From Gammaproteobacteria bacterium (lineage in GTDB: Bacteria > Pseudomonadota > Gammaproteobacteria > Steroidobacterales > Steroidobacteraceae): DNA of 13,217 bases. A program made the translations under genes and the position numbers. A model generated the notes under the pieces. The model worked only from the letters and a program-made list of their open reading frames with translations. It did no database searches and was not told where the DNA came from. This document shows positions 1 through 5,032 of this stretch, in pieces (position 1 is the stretch's first letter; the number at the start of each line of letters is the position of its first letter). The stretch is from NCBI GenBank assembly GCA_030043215.1, contig JASHYG010000368.1:1-13217 (forward strand). Reading direction: 5' to 3'.

Positions 1-621
1 GCCTCCGACGACGGCAGGCTGGCTTCGCACCGATGCGACGTTCACGAATCCAAATGCCCATTCGAGCCGCAGATTCGGTAAATCGGCGGCCGCGAGGCCG
101 CCGCGGCTCAACGGCTGGTAGCGCGTATTGGCAATCCCATTGCCCCAGCCGTTCCAGCTCGGTCCGCTGCCCGGGTCCGACATGGGCGCCGGGTTGACAC
201 AGGGCTTCCCGTTCTCCAGCGCGGGATCCTCGGGCTTCGCGCCGAAGCGGCGGCCGCTCGCAAACTCCGCAACGGAACGACGCTCGTCCGCGTTGAGCAG
301 CGAGCCCTGCGCTTGCATCTTGCCGTTGGTGAGGGCGTTGAGAATCGCTTCCGGCGAGTACATGTGCAGCATCTCGCGCGGCAGCGCGTGCCCGAGGCTC
401 CTGCCCGCGTAGGGATCGACTCCGGCATCGGGCGTTTGCGCGAGGCCGAGATGGCATGCGGCGCAGACTCTGCGGAATACGGCCTCGCCGTCTGGGGATC
501 GACGATCGGACGGGGCCACGGCGGGCGGCGTGGCGGGTGGCGTGGCGGCCGAGGCCGCAGGCCACGAGGAAGGCGCAGCGGCGATCATCATGGCGAGGGC
601 GAGAGAGAGCCTACGGTGCAT
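1..621 (-). CDS. Exported cytochrome c / PQQ-propeller oxidoreductase, polyvinyl-alcohol dehydrogenase-like (partial, N-terminal 207 residues)
   Basis: The reading frame is open from an ATG at 621 to the left window edge, so only the first 207 residues are visible and the C-terminal propeller is missing. Residues 1-26 form a signal peptide (MHRR, then a hydrophobic stretch and an Ala-rich cleavage region). A haem-binding CAACH motif lies at residues 53-57, followed by a small c-type cytochrome domain to about residue 125. After a Cys141-containing linker comes the motif [16 protein letters not shown] (156-171), which I recognise as the start of the PQQ-binding beta-propeller in PVA-dehydrogenase-like quinohaemoproteins. 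Such enzymes oxidise alcohols in the periplasm and pass electrons through haem c. A G-rich stretch just upstream (GGGGGGAA) could act as ribosome binding site. The actual substrate cannot be told from this part. The haem site and the propeller entry motif are seen directly; the enzyme class is from family knowledge. Confidence 0.85.
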   Translation of the reverse strand, partial: MHRRLSLALAMMIAAAPSSWPAASAATPPATPPAVAPSDRRSPDGEAVFRRVCAACHLGLAQTPDAGVDPYAGRSLGHALPREMLHMYSPEAILNALTNGKMQAQGSLLNADERRSVAEFASGRRFGAKPEDPALENGKPCVNPAPMSDPGSGPSWNGWGNGIANTRYQPLSRGGLAAADLPNLRLEWAFGFVNVASVRSQPAVVGG

Positions 622-686
622 CGACGTTCCCCCCGTTTGGCGCGAGCCATCGTCGCCGACACTCCGCGCTGAGGATGCGGGGACGG

Positions 687-715
687 ATTATGCGGATCGC
701 TCGCGCCGTTGTCTC
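687..715 (-). promoter_or_regulatory. Candidate sigma-70 promoter for the cytochrome c/PQQ gene
   Basis: On the minus strand the hexamers GAGACA (715-710) and CATAAT (692-687) are separated by exactly 17 bases. They match the -35 and -10 consensus at 4 of 6 and 5 of 6 positions. A transcript would start near 680 and have a leader of about 60 bases before the ATG at 621. This is the most AT-rich patch in the 199-base spacer between the two divergent genes. Assigned by eye only. Confidence 0.42.
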
Positions 716-808
716 GGGCGGCCAGCTGGGATCGCGCCGCAGTCCGTCGTAAGCTGCGAGCGCGCCGCCCGGCGCCGCCCGGCCGGCGGGCGCGCAGAGA
801 GCAAGACC

Positions 809-815
809 GAGGAGG
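809..815 (+). promoter_or_regulatory. Shine-Dalgarno site fixing the DJ-1/PfpI gene start
   Basis: GAGGAGG lies 5 bases before the ATG at 821. This strong site fixes the start there; the same frame stays open upstream, but that extension has no comparable site and encodes low-complexity Arg/Ala/Gly sequence. Confidence 0.8.
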
Positions 816-820
816 ACGCC

Positions 821-1399
821 ATGGGAAAGAGAATTCTGCTGCTCGCAGGCGATTTTGCGGAGGACTACGAGACGATGGTCCCGTTCCAGGCCCTGCAAAT
901 GGTCGGTCACACCGTCCATGCCGTGTGCCCCGACAAGAAGGCGGGCGAATACGTCATGACGGCCGTTCACGACTTCGAGGGCCAGCAGACCTACTCCGAG
1001 AAACCGGGCCACCGCTTCACGCTGAATGCGACCTTCGCCGAGGTGAAGGCGGAGCAGTACGACGCACTGGTGATTCCAGGCGGCCGCGCGCCCGAGTACC
1101 TGCGGATGAACGCGAAGGTGCTCGAGCTGGTGCAGCACTTCGCGCGGGCGGGCAAACCTATCGCGTCCATCTGCCACGGAGCGCAGATCCTCGCGGCGGC
1201 GGGCGTCATCCGCGGAAAGCGCGTGTCGGCGTATCCGGCGTGCGCGACCGAGGTGAAGCTCGCTGGAGGGGAGTACGCGGCGATCCCGATGGATCAGGCG
1301 GTCACGGACGGCACGCTCGTCACCGCTCCAGCGTGGCCCGCGCATCCCGCGTGGCTCGCGCAGTTCCTCGCGGTGCTGGGGACGCGCATCACGGCGTGA
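821..1399 (+). CDS. DJ-1/PfpI family protein (ThiJ/PfpI, class I glutamine amidotransferase-like fold)
   Basis: A 192-residue protein, the usual length for a single-domain PfpI/DJ-1 protein. The nucleophile elbow is SICHGAQIL, with Cys118 as probable nucleophile and His119 beside it. The N-terminal strand KRILLLAGD is followed by an acidic motif (E14, D15, E17) that should supply the conserved Glu next to the Cys. The [12 protein letters not shown] loop (84-95) is also family-typical. Family members include cytosolic stress proteins with glyoxalase, deglycase or peptidase-like activities; the sequence does not decide between them. There is no signal peptide. The gene diverges from the cytochrome c/PQQ gene, and its last 11 bases overlap the end of the convergent M23 gene, so no terminator fits between them. 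Confidence 0.9.
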   Translation: MGKRILLLAGDFAEDYETMVPFQALQMVGHTVHAVCPDKKAGEYVMTAVHDFEGQQTYSEKPGHRFTLNATFAEVKAEQYDALVIPGGRAPEYLRMNAKVLELVQHFARAGKPIASICHGAQILAAAGVIRGKRVSAYPACATEVKLAGGEYAAIPMDQAVTDGTLVTAPAWPAHPAWLAQFLAVLGTRITA

Positions 1400-2813
1400 G
1401 TATCCGCGGGGCCGGCGCCCCGGCCGCCTCGAGCTTGCGCAGGATGCGGTCCTGGACCCATTTCGGGCTCCACCAGTCGATCGGCGTGACGGCGTTGCCG
1501 TCGAGCAGCATCGTGAAGTGCACGTGGTAGCCGCCCGCGAGACCGGTCTCGCCCTCGCGGCCGATCTCGGTGCCCTTGTCCACCATCTGCCCTACTTTCA
1601 CTTCCACCGACGCCATGTGGCCGTAGAGCGACTGTAGGCCCATGCCGTGATCGATGATGACGCAGTTGCCGTAGATATCGAGCCATCCGGCGTATGCCAC
1701 GCGGCCGCGATTGGCGGCGTGCACCGGCGCGCCGGCGAACGAGGCGAGGTCATATCCCAGGTGCACCTGGTGGTCGATCACCTGGCCGTCGTGCACGTAC
1801 GTGCGCTGGTCGGCGAAGCCGGCCTCGACGGCCGAGTCGACGAGCTGTCTGAAGGGGCCCTGCCAGAGGATCTCGGGCGAGGTGCCGCGCGCCAGGGCGG
1901 TGATCTCCGCAGCGTCCTCGCGGCGCAGGTCGCCGTTGATGCGCAGGAACGCCGCGAGCAGGTTCGAGGGGTCCGCCACCTTGAAGCCGGGATTGTTCTG
2001 CAAGATGGGGGGCACCACCTTTTGCAGGAAGCTATCGCTGATGTTGATGCGGCTCTCGCGGAAGGTCTTCGGGAACACCCGATAATCGAAGGTCGCGTGC
2101 GCCTCGTTACCCGCGGCGTCGCGCGCGTAGAGCCGGATGGGCGTGCTCGGGTCCTGGTCCCACAGCAGCGCGAAGAACGCGACGCGCAGGCCCGGATCCT
2201 GAGTGACGATGTGCGCGCCCGATGCCGGGTAGCCGGGATACTCGTCGCTCCCCACCTGCACGCCCGAGGCGACGTTCGCCGGCGAGACATGGTAGACCAC
2301 CATCTCGGAGCCGCCCTGGTTGATGTAGTGGTCCGTCGAGACGACGGAGATGATCGGCGGCGTGAGATCCACCATGAAATCCCGGCTGGCGGCGGACTCC
2401 ACCCGGCGGTATCCGAAGAGCACCGCACGAGACGCCGTGACGACGATCTGCGCCTTGCCCTGCTCGAGCTGGGGGAGCTGCTGCTTGCCGATCGGCGCGG
2501 TGAGCAGGAGATGGCCGGCGCCCTGGCTCACGAGCTGTGAGGCGCCGCCGCTTGCAGAGCTGCCGCCCTGTGGGCCGCCGCCCCGCTCGAGGCTGAAGAC
2601 CGGGATGCGAGCCGTGTCCTGCTCGAGCACCACGTCGAGGCTCTGCAGCTTGCCGGCGGGGGTATCGATCTCCACGGAGAGCGTGCCGGAGCCGCCGATG
2701 ACGGCCTGCGGCGAGGTGATGCGGATGAGAGGTCCCGGCTCCCGGCCGGCCACATACCAAGCGATGCCCGCGGCGAGCGCGAGCACCACGATGAGCCCGA
2801 TCAGATTTTTCAT
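1389..2813 (-). CDS. Membrane-anchored M23 (LytM-type) metallopeptidase
   Basis: A 474-residue protein. Residues 4-22 form a single N-terminal membrane anchor, then about 300 residues of mostly beta-rich extracytoplasmic region, then a C-terminal M23 domain (about 340-450). The zinc-site motifs are complete: HLGYD (His351, Asp355), YGH (His399) and HVH (His430, His432). This predicts an active endopeptidase of the family that cleaves peptidoglycan cross-bridges or stem peptides in the periplasm; the exact bond is unknown. The ATG at 2813 is preferred because the membrane segment begins right after it; an in-frame TTG at 2840 would add nine polar residues. There is no Shine-Dalgarno sequence, and an extended -10 element lies just upstream, so the mRNA may be leaderless. 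The gene converges with the DJ-1/PfpI gene (11-base overlap at 1389-1399) and diverges from the nucleosidase gene. Confidence 0.93.
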   Translation of the reverse strand: MKNLIGLIVVLALAAGIAWYVAGREPGPLIRITSPQAVIGGSGTLSVEIDTPAGKLQSLDVVLEQDTARIPVFSLERGGGPQGGSSASGGASQLVSQGAGHLLLTAPIGKQQLPQLEQGKAQIVVTASRAVLFGYRRVESAASRDFMVDLTPPIISVVSTDHYINQGGSEMVVYHVSPANVASGVQVGSDEYPGYPASGAHIVTQDPGLRVAFFALLWDQDPSTPIRLYARDAAGNEAHATFDYRVFPKTFRESRINISDSFLQKVVPPILQNNPGFKVADPSNLLAAFLRINGDLRREDAAEITALARGTSPEILWQGPFRQLVDSAVEAGFADQRTYVHDGQVIDHQVHLGYDLASFAGAPVHAANRGRVAYAGWLDIYGNCVIIDHGMGLQSLYGHMASVEVKVGQMVDKGTEIGREGETGLAGGYHVHFTMLLDGNAVTPIDWWSPKWVQDRILRKLEAAGAPAPRILTP

Positions 2814-2820
2814 GAAATCG

Positions 2821-2829
2821 ATTGTACCA
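2821..2829 (-). promoter_or_regulatory. Candidate extended -10 promoter for the M23 gene (possible leaderless transcript)
   Basis: On the minus strand TGGTACAAT combines an extended -10 TGn with TACAAT (5 of 6 matches). It ends only 7 bases before the ATG at 2813, so transcription would begin at or within a base or two of the start codon. No good -35 hexamer is present at 16-18 bases. Confidence 0.38.
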
Positions 2830-2852
2830 TCGCACTGCAATACGAAACTGTC

Positions 2853-2858
2853 GAGGGG
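2853..2858 (+). promoter_or_regulatory. Shine-Dalgarno site fixing a GTG start for the nucleosidase
   Basis: GAGGGG lies 5 bases before the GTG at 2864. The alternative TTG at 2822 would add 14 residues not expected in front of the family's N-terminal strand (xxIVGAMxEE). Confidence 0.65.
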
Positions 2859-2863
2859 TTCTC

Positions 2864-3613
2864 GTGCTCGCGATCGTCGGCGCCATGCAGGAGGAGATCT
2901 CGCTCGTCGTCGAGTCGCTCGCGCATGCGACGACTCGTGAGCTCGGCCGGCGGACGTTTCACGCAGGATCGTTCCACGGCGTGGAGGCGGTCGCCGTGTT
3001 CTCGCGCTGGGGAAAAGTGGCCGCCGCGGCCACCGTGACGCAGCTCGTATCGTCCTTCCCCGTGAGCCAGCTGGTGCTGAGCGGCGTGGCGGGCGGCGTG
3101 CAGCATGGATTGTCGATCGGAGATGTGGTGATTGGGACGGGGCTCCTGCAGCATGACCTCGACCCGAGTCCGATCTTTCCGCGGTACGAGGTGCCGCTGC
3201 TCGGCAAATCGCTCCTCGAGCCCGACCCGCAGATCCTCGATCGCCTCACGCGCGCCGCGCAGGAGTTCGTGCGCGCGGACCTCCACTCGCTCGTCGCGGC
3301 GAGCGAGCTCTCGTGGTTCCGGATCCGCTCGCCGCGGGTCGTCCCGGGCATCATCGCGAGCGGCGACAAGTTCTTCGCGAGCACCCTGGAGGTCGAGGAG
3401 TTGCGGGGCCGGCTGCCGCTCGTCGCCTGCGTCGAGATGGAGGGCGCGGCCGTCGCGCAGGTCTGCGAGGAGTACGGCGTTCCGTTCGGCGTGGTGCGCA
3501 CGCTCTCCGACTCCGCCGACGAGAACTCGGTGCACGACTTTCCGCGGTTCATCCGCGAGGTGGCGCGGCACTACTCGCTCGGGATACTCGAGCGGTTCGC
3601 GCGGGCTCTATAG
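2864..3613 (+). CDS. mtnN: 5'-methylthioadenosine/S-adenosylhomocysteine nucleosidase (PNP/UDP phosphorylase superfamily)
   Basis: A 249-residue cytosolic protein that aligns along its length with E. coli MTA/SAH nucleosidase as I know it. Conserved stretches are VGAMQEE at the N-terminus (Glu11 matching the catalytic-site Glu12), WGKVAAA (49-55), SGVAGG (73-78), SGD (166-168), VEMEG (190-194, with the ribose-binding Glu) and SDSAD (215-219, Asp216 matching the general acid Asp197). The reaction hydrolyses the N-glycosidic bond of MTA and SAH, releasing adenine, for methionine salvage and removal of the inhibitor SAH. A HDLDPSPIFPR insert (97-107) differs from E. coli and resembles forms I associate with alpha- and gammaproteobacteria. 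The GTG start is supported by GAGGGG five bases upstream. The gene stands alone on this strand, so a role in quorum-signal or hopanoid pathways is not indicated by its neighbours. Confidence 0.88.
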   Translation: MLAIVGAMQEEISLVVESLAHATTRELGRRTFHAGSFHGVEAVAVFSRWGKVAAAATVTQLVSSFPVSQLVLSGVAGGVQHGLSIGDVVIGTGLLQHDLDPSPIFPRYEVPLLGKSLLEPDPQILDRLTRAAQEFVRADLHSLVAASELSWFRIRSPRVVPGIIASGDKFFASTLEVEELRGRLPLVACVEMEGAAVAQVCEEYGVPFGVVRTLSDSADENSVHDFPRFIREVARHYSLGILERFARAL

Positions 3614-3640
3614 AGAAGAAGGAGCGGCGGAGGCCGCCAG

Positions 3641-3690
3641 CAGGCCGGCTAGTTGCGGCGGCTCGCAGGCGATCTACTTGCGGCGGCCTG
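3641..3690. repeat. Imperfect 25-bp tandem duplication across the stop codon of the 3674-4096 gene
   Basis: Two adjacent 25-base units, 3641-3665 and 3666-3690, match at 19 of 25 positions; both begin CAGGC and share TTGCGGCGGC. The second unit contains the TAG stop (3676-3674 on the minus strand) and the last codons of the gene. The first carries a decayed copy just past the stop. It looks like an old local duplication rather than a mobile element. Confidence 0.55.
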
Positions 3691-4096
3691 AATTGTTGAC
3701 GCGCAGCTCCTCCCGCCGCCTGAAGTCGACGACGAAGCGGTCGCCGTCGAAGTCCACGACCTTGCCGACCAGATCGGGCCTCACGTTGAACCGCTGCACG
3801 GCGGCGCCACCCGCTCCATCCACGAGCGAGCACACGATCATCCGGATGGGCAGCGAGCCGCTCAACGCGAGCGTGAGGTTGCGGGCGAGAAGCTCCGCAT
3901 CCTTCGAGCCGGCGGGTTCCCCCTCCTTCGATACGGTGTCCTCGTAACGCAGCACTCCCTGCTCGGGGTGCCTGAAGCGCGCCTGCGAGCAGTTGAGCAC
4001 CATGGCGCCATCATCGGCGATCGCGGAGGATCCGCGCGCCCGGTTCGCCGGCTTCGCGCCGAACCTGCCGAAAGCGTCGGTCAAGCTGAGATTCAT
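3674..4096 (-). CDS. Conserved hypothetical protein, cytosolic, 140 residues
   Basis: I do not recognise a named domain. The start is firm: ATG at 4096 is preceded by GGAGGAGGGG, a strong Shine-Dalgarno sequence four to six bases away. The protein has no signal peptide or membrane segment. It opens with LTDAFGRFGAK, followed by SSAIADDGAMVLNCSQARF (23-41), an amphipathic stretch with ARNLTLALSGSLPIRMIV (71-88), and ends with RPDLVGKVVDFDGDRFVVDF (116-135) and a basic tail. The pattern 'AF.R.GA....S..A...DG..V', then 'lP.R...v', then 'R.DL.G.V..fDGd.f...F' resembles a small proteobacterial family of unknown function that I recall only loosely. It diverges from the RRM gene over a 306-bp spacer and converges with the nucleosidase gene. 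It has two cysteines (36 and 89). No function is proposed. Confidence 0.75.
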   Translation of the reverse strand: MNLSLTDAFGRFGAKPANRARGSSAIADDGAMVLNCSQARFRHPEQGVLRYEDTVSKEGEPAGSKDAELLARNLTLALSGSLPIRMIVCSLVDGAGGAAVQRFNVRPDLVGKVVDFDGDRFVVDFRRREELRVNNSGRRK

Positions 4097-4127
4097 TTCC
4101 CCTCCTCCGGACGCGCTCCGGCCGAAC

Positions 4128-4153
4128 TTGCGCCTTTTGCGCGCCTGGCGCAA
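4128..4153. repeat. Inverted repeat upstream of the hypothetical gene (possible operator)
   Basis: Perfect 7-bp arms TTGCGCC (4128-4134) and GGCGCAA (4147-4153) are separated by 12 bases. It lies about 30 bases upstream of the ATG at 4096, where it could be an operator or a 5'-leader hairpin for the minus-strand gene. In GC-rich DNA a repeat of this size can arise by chance. Confidence 0.35.
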
Positions 4154-4351
4154 CCGCAGCCGGGGGTGAGCCACCTCCTCACCGCCCGGCGGCTCCCGCC
4201 CGCGCGAAACTTCGGCAGCGGCCGGGGAATTGCGGTAGGCTCACCGCCGGCTCGTAACCTTTCGGCTTGTCTGTCTTGACCCCGCCGAGCAGCTCCGGCG
4301 CTCGCCCGAGGCCAATGTCCGCCACTCTCGCAAAGTCCGCGAACCGAAGGT

Positions 4352-4368
4352 GGCAGGACTCCCCTGCC
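4352..4368 (+). promoter_or_regulatory. Hairpin in the leader of the RRM gene
   Basis: Perfect 6-bp stem GGCAGG / CCTGCC with loop ACTCC, 34 bases before the chosen GTG start (4403). The left arm and loop hold AGGA, the best Shine-Dalgarno-like bases for an alternative in-frame GTG at 4370. The stem would hide them. No clear Shine-Dalgarno precedes 4403; an 8-bp palindrome GAGTACTC (4391-4398) sits there instead. This could be a temperature- or protein-sensitive control element; that is inference. Confidence 0.4.
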
Positions 4369-4402
4369 GGTGTCTTTCCGCTTCTGTCGTGAGTACTCTG
4401 CA

Positions 4403-4687
4403 GTGACCAAGCTCTATGTCGGGAATCTCCCGTTCAGCGCGACCGATGAGGCCGTGCGTGCCCTCTTCTCACAGCATGGAACCGTCGAGAAGGTCTCCCT
4501 GATCAGCGACCGCGATACCGGCCGCCCGCGCGGCTTCGGCTTCGTGGAAATGTCGAGCGCGGATGCCGCGCGCGCCATGCAAGCGCTGAACGGCGCGGAC
4601 TTCCAGGGCCGTCCCCTCAAGGTGAACGAGGCGCAGGATCGCGAGCGCTCCGGCGGCGGGAACCGCGGCGGACCGCGCCGCTACTGA
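4403..4687 (+). CDS. Single-RRM RNA-binding protein
   Basis: A 94-residue protein made of one RNA recognition motif and a short Gly/Arg tail. RNP2 is LYVGNL (4-9) and RNP1 is RGFGFVEM (43-50), with the aromatic residues Tyr5, Phe45 and Phe47 that stack on RNA bases all present. The tail (about 80-94) is rich in Gly and Arg and ends PRRY. Bacterial proteins of this kind are small cytosolic RNA binders, often linked with cold or other stress; targets are generally unknown. The GTG at 4403 gives the normal family N-terminus (MTKLYVGNL), although no strong Shine-Dalgarno precedes it; the upstream GTG at 4370 would add eleven residues. The long structured leader upstream may be where it is regulated, possibly by the protein itself. 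Two hairpins follow the stop. Confidence 0.93.
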   Translation: MTKLYVGNLPFSATDEAVRALFSQHGTVEKVSLISDRDTGRPRGFGFVEMSSADAARAMQALNGADFQGRPLKVNEAQDRERSGGGNRGGPRRY

Positions 4688-4691
4688 GCGC

Positions 4692-4727
4692 GGCTCTACC
4701 GAGAGCCCCTCAGGCGCGCGAGCGCCT
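4692..4727 (+). terminator. Two tandem hairpins after the RRM gene (possible terminator)
   Basis: GGCTCT-ACCG-AGAGCC (4692-4707) and AGGCGC-GCGA-GCGCCT (4712-4727) are both perfect 6-bp stems with four-base loops, starting 5 bases after the TGA at 4685-4687. There is no T tract, so this is not a canonical intrinsic terminator. It may work with Rho or protect the 3' end. CCGAG (4699-4703) can also pair with CTCGG (4726-4730), giving an alternative fold. Confidence 0.45.
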
Positions 4728-4784
4728 CGGCCCCTGTGACCTCGTCAAGGCAGCCGGGGGTCACGCTCTTTGCGCGCGGCCAGC

Positions 4785-4982
4785 ATGAGCGGCCCGGATC
4801 CGCCGAAAGGTGGGCCCCCCGATTCGCGCCGGGGCGCCGTGATCGGGCTGCTCGTCATCCTGCTGCTGATCGTCGGCGGACTGCTGCTGCAGCACGTGCT
4901 CAGCCGGGAGTCACGGCTCGAGGATTGCCTGATGTCGGGCCGCACCAACTGCGCGCCCATCGACACGAGCTCCGGACACTGA
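4785..4982 (+). CDS. Small single-pass membrane protein with a paired-cysteine tail
   Basis: A 65-residue protein with a Pro/Gly-rich N-terminus, basic residues Arg15-Arg16, one strong membrane helix (about 18-35) and a 30-residue tail with the motif DCLMSGRTNCAPID (47-60). Cys48 and Cys56 in the tail could form a disulphide if the tail is periplasmic, as the positive-inside rule suggests. I recall similar small proteins ending in 'DCLxSGRxNCAPI' in other Proteobacteria, so it is probably a genuine conserved family without assigned function. The start is uncertain: ATG 4785 has no clear Shine-Dalgarno, while a TTG at 4770 (five residues longer) has a GGGGG stretch nine bases upstream. It follows the RRM gene after 97 bases and may be transcribed separately. 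A 14-base duplication spans its stop codon. Confidence 0.78.
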   Translation: MSGPDPPKGGPPDSRRGAVIGLLVILLLIVGGLLLQHVLSRESRLEDCLMSGRTNCAPIDTSSGH

Positions 4983-4994
4983 GCTCCGAACGCT
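4967..4994. repeat. 14-bp tandem duplication across the stop codon of the small membrane protein gene
   Basis: Units 4967-4980 and 4981-4994 match at 12 of 14 positions (both start GAGCTCCG and end CT). The TGA stop at 4980-4982 sits on the junction. Probably a slippage-type duplication. Confidence 0.5.
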
Positions 4995-5008
4995 GAGCCG
5001 CGGGCGCC

Positions 5009-5024
5009 GGCCGCTCGCGCGGCC
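5009..5024. terminator. Hairpin in the convergent spacer (possible bidirectional terminator)
   Basis: GGCCGC-TCGC-GCGGCC forms a perfect 6-bp GC stem with a four-base loop. It lies midway in the 50-base gap between the converging small membrane protein and PQQ dehydrogenase genes, 8 bases past the PQQ stop. There is no T tract on either side, so termination is only a suggestion from position. Confidence 0.4.
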
Positions 5025-5032
5025 AGACTCCC

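Larger units (their letters stand above)
4097..4402. other. 306-bp divergent non-coding spacer with several inverted repeats
   Basis: No credible gene lies here. It must hold the promoters of both the hypothetical gene (minus) and the RRM gene (plus). Seen from left to right: the Shine-Dalgarno of the minus gene (4099-4108); a 7-bp inverted repeat 4128-4153; a 6-bp inverted repeat with arms 4165-4170 and 4178-4183 (GGTGAG/CTCACC); a 5-bp hairpin 4232-4247 (GCGGT/ACCGC); and a 6-bp hairpin 4352-4368. The best plus-strand promoter guess is TTGCGG (4230-4235) with TAACCT (4255-4260), but the 19-base gap is long and the match poor. If right, the RRM transcript would have a leader of about 135 bases. 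Confidence 0.6.

Noticed and set aside
760..795. GC-only inverted repeat (GCGCGCC / GGCGCGC) upstream of the DJ-1/PfpI gene
   Set aside because: The arms are pure GC in a stretch of near-pure GC, where such matches are expected by chance.
530..820. N-terminal extension of the DJ-1/PfpI gene by 97 residues
   Set aside because: Low-complexity sequence that overlaps the divergent cytochrome gene. The ATG at 821 has a strong Shine-Dalgarno and gives the family N-terminus.
1647..2540. 297-residue open frame on the plus strand opposite the M23 gene
   Set aside because: Shadow of the M23 gene, which has complete zinc-site motifs.
3626..3662. Hairpins after the nucleosidase gene as a terminator
   Set aside because: Only a 5-bp stem with a three-base loop, or a 6-bp stem with an 18-base loop, and no T tract. 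Not distinguishable from background.
4093..4410. 105-residue open frame on the minus strand across the divergent spacer
   Set aside because: Arg/Gly/Ala-rich with no domain, and it would overlap the starts of two well-supported genes.
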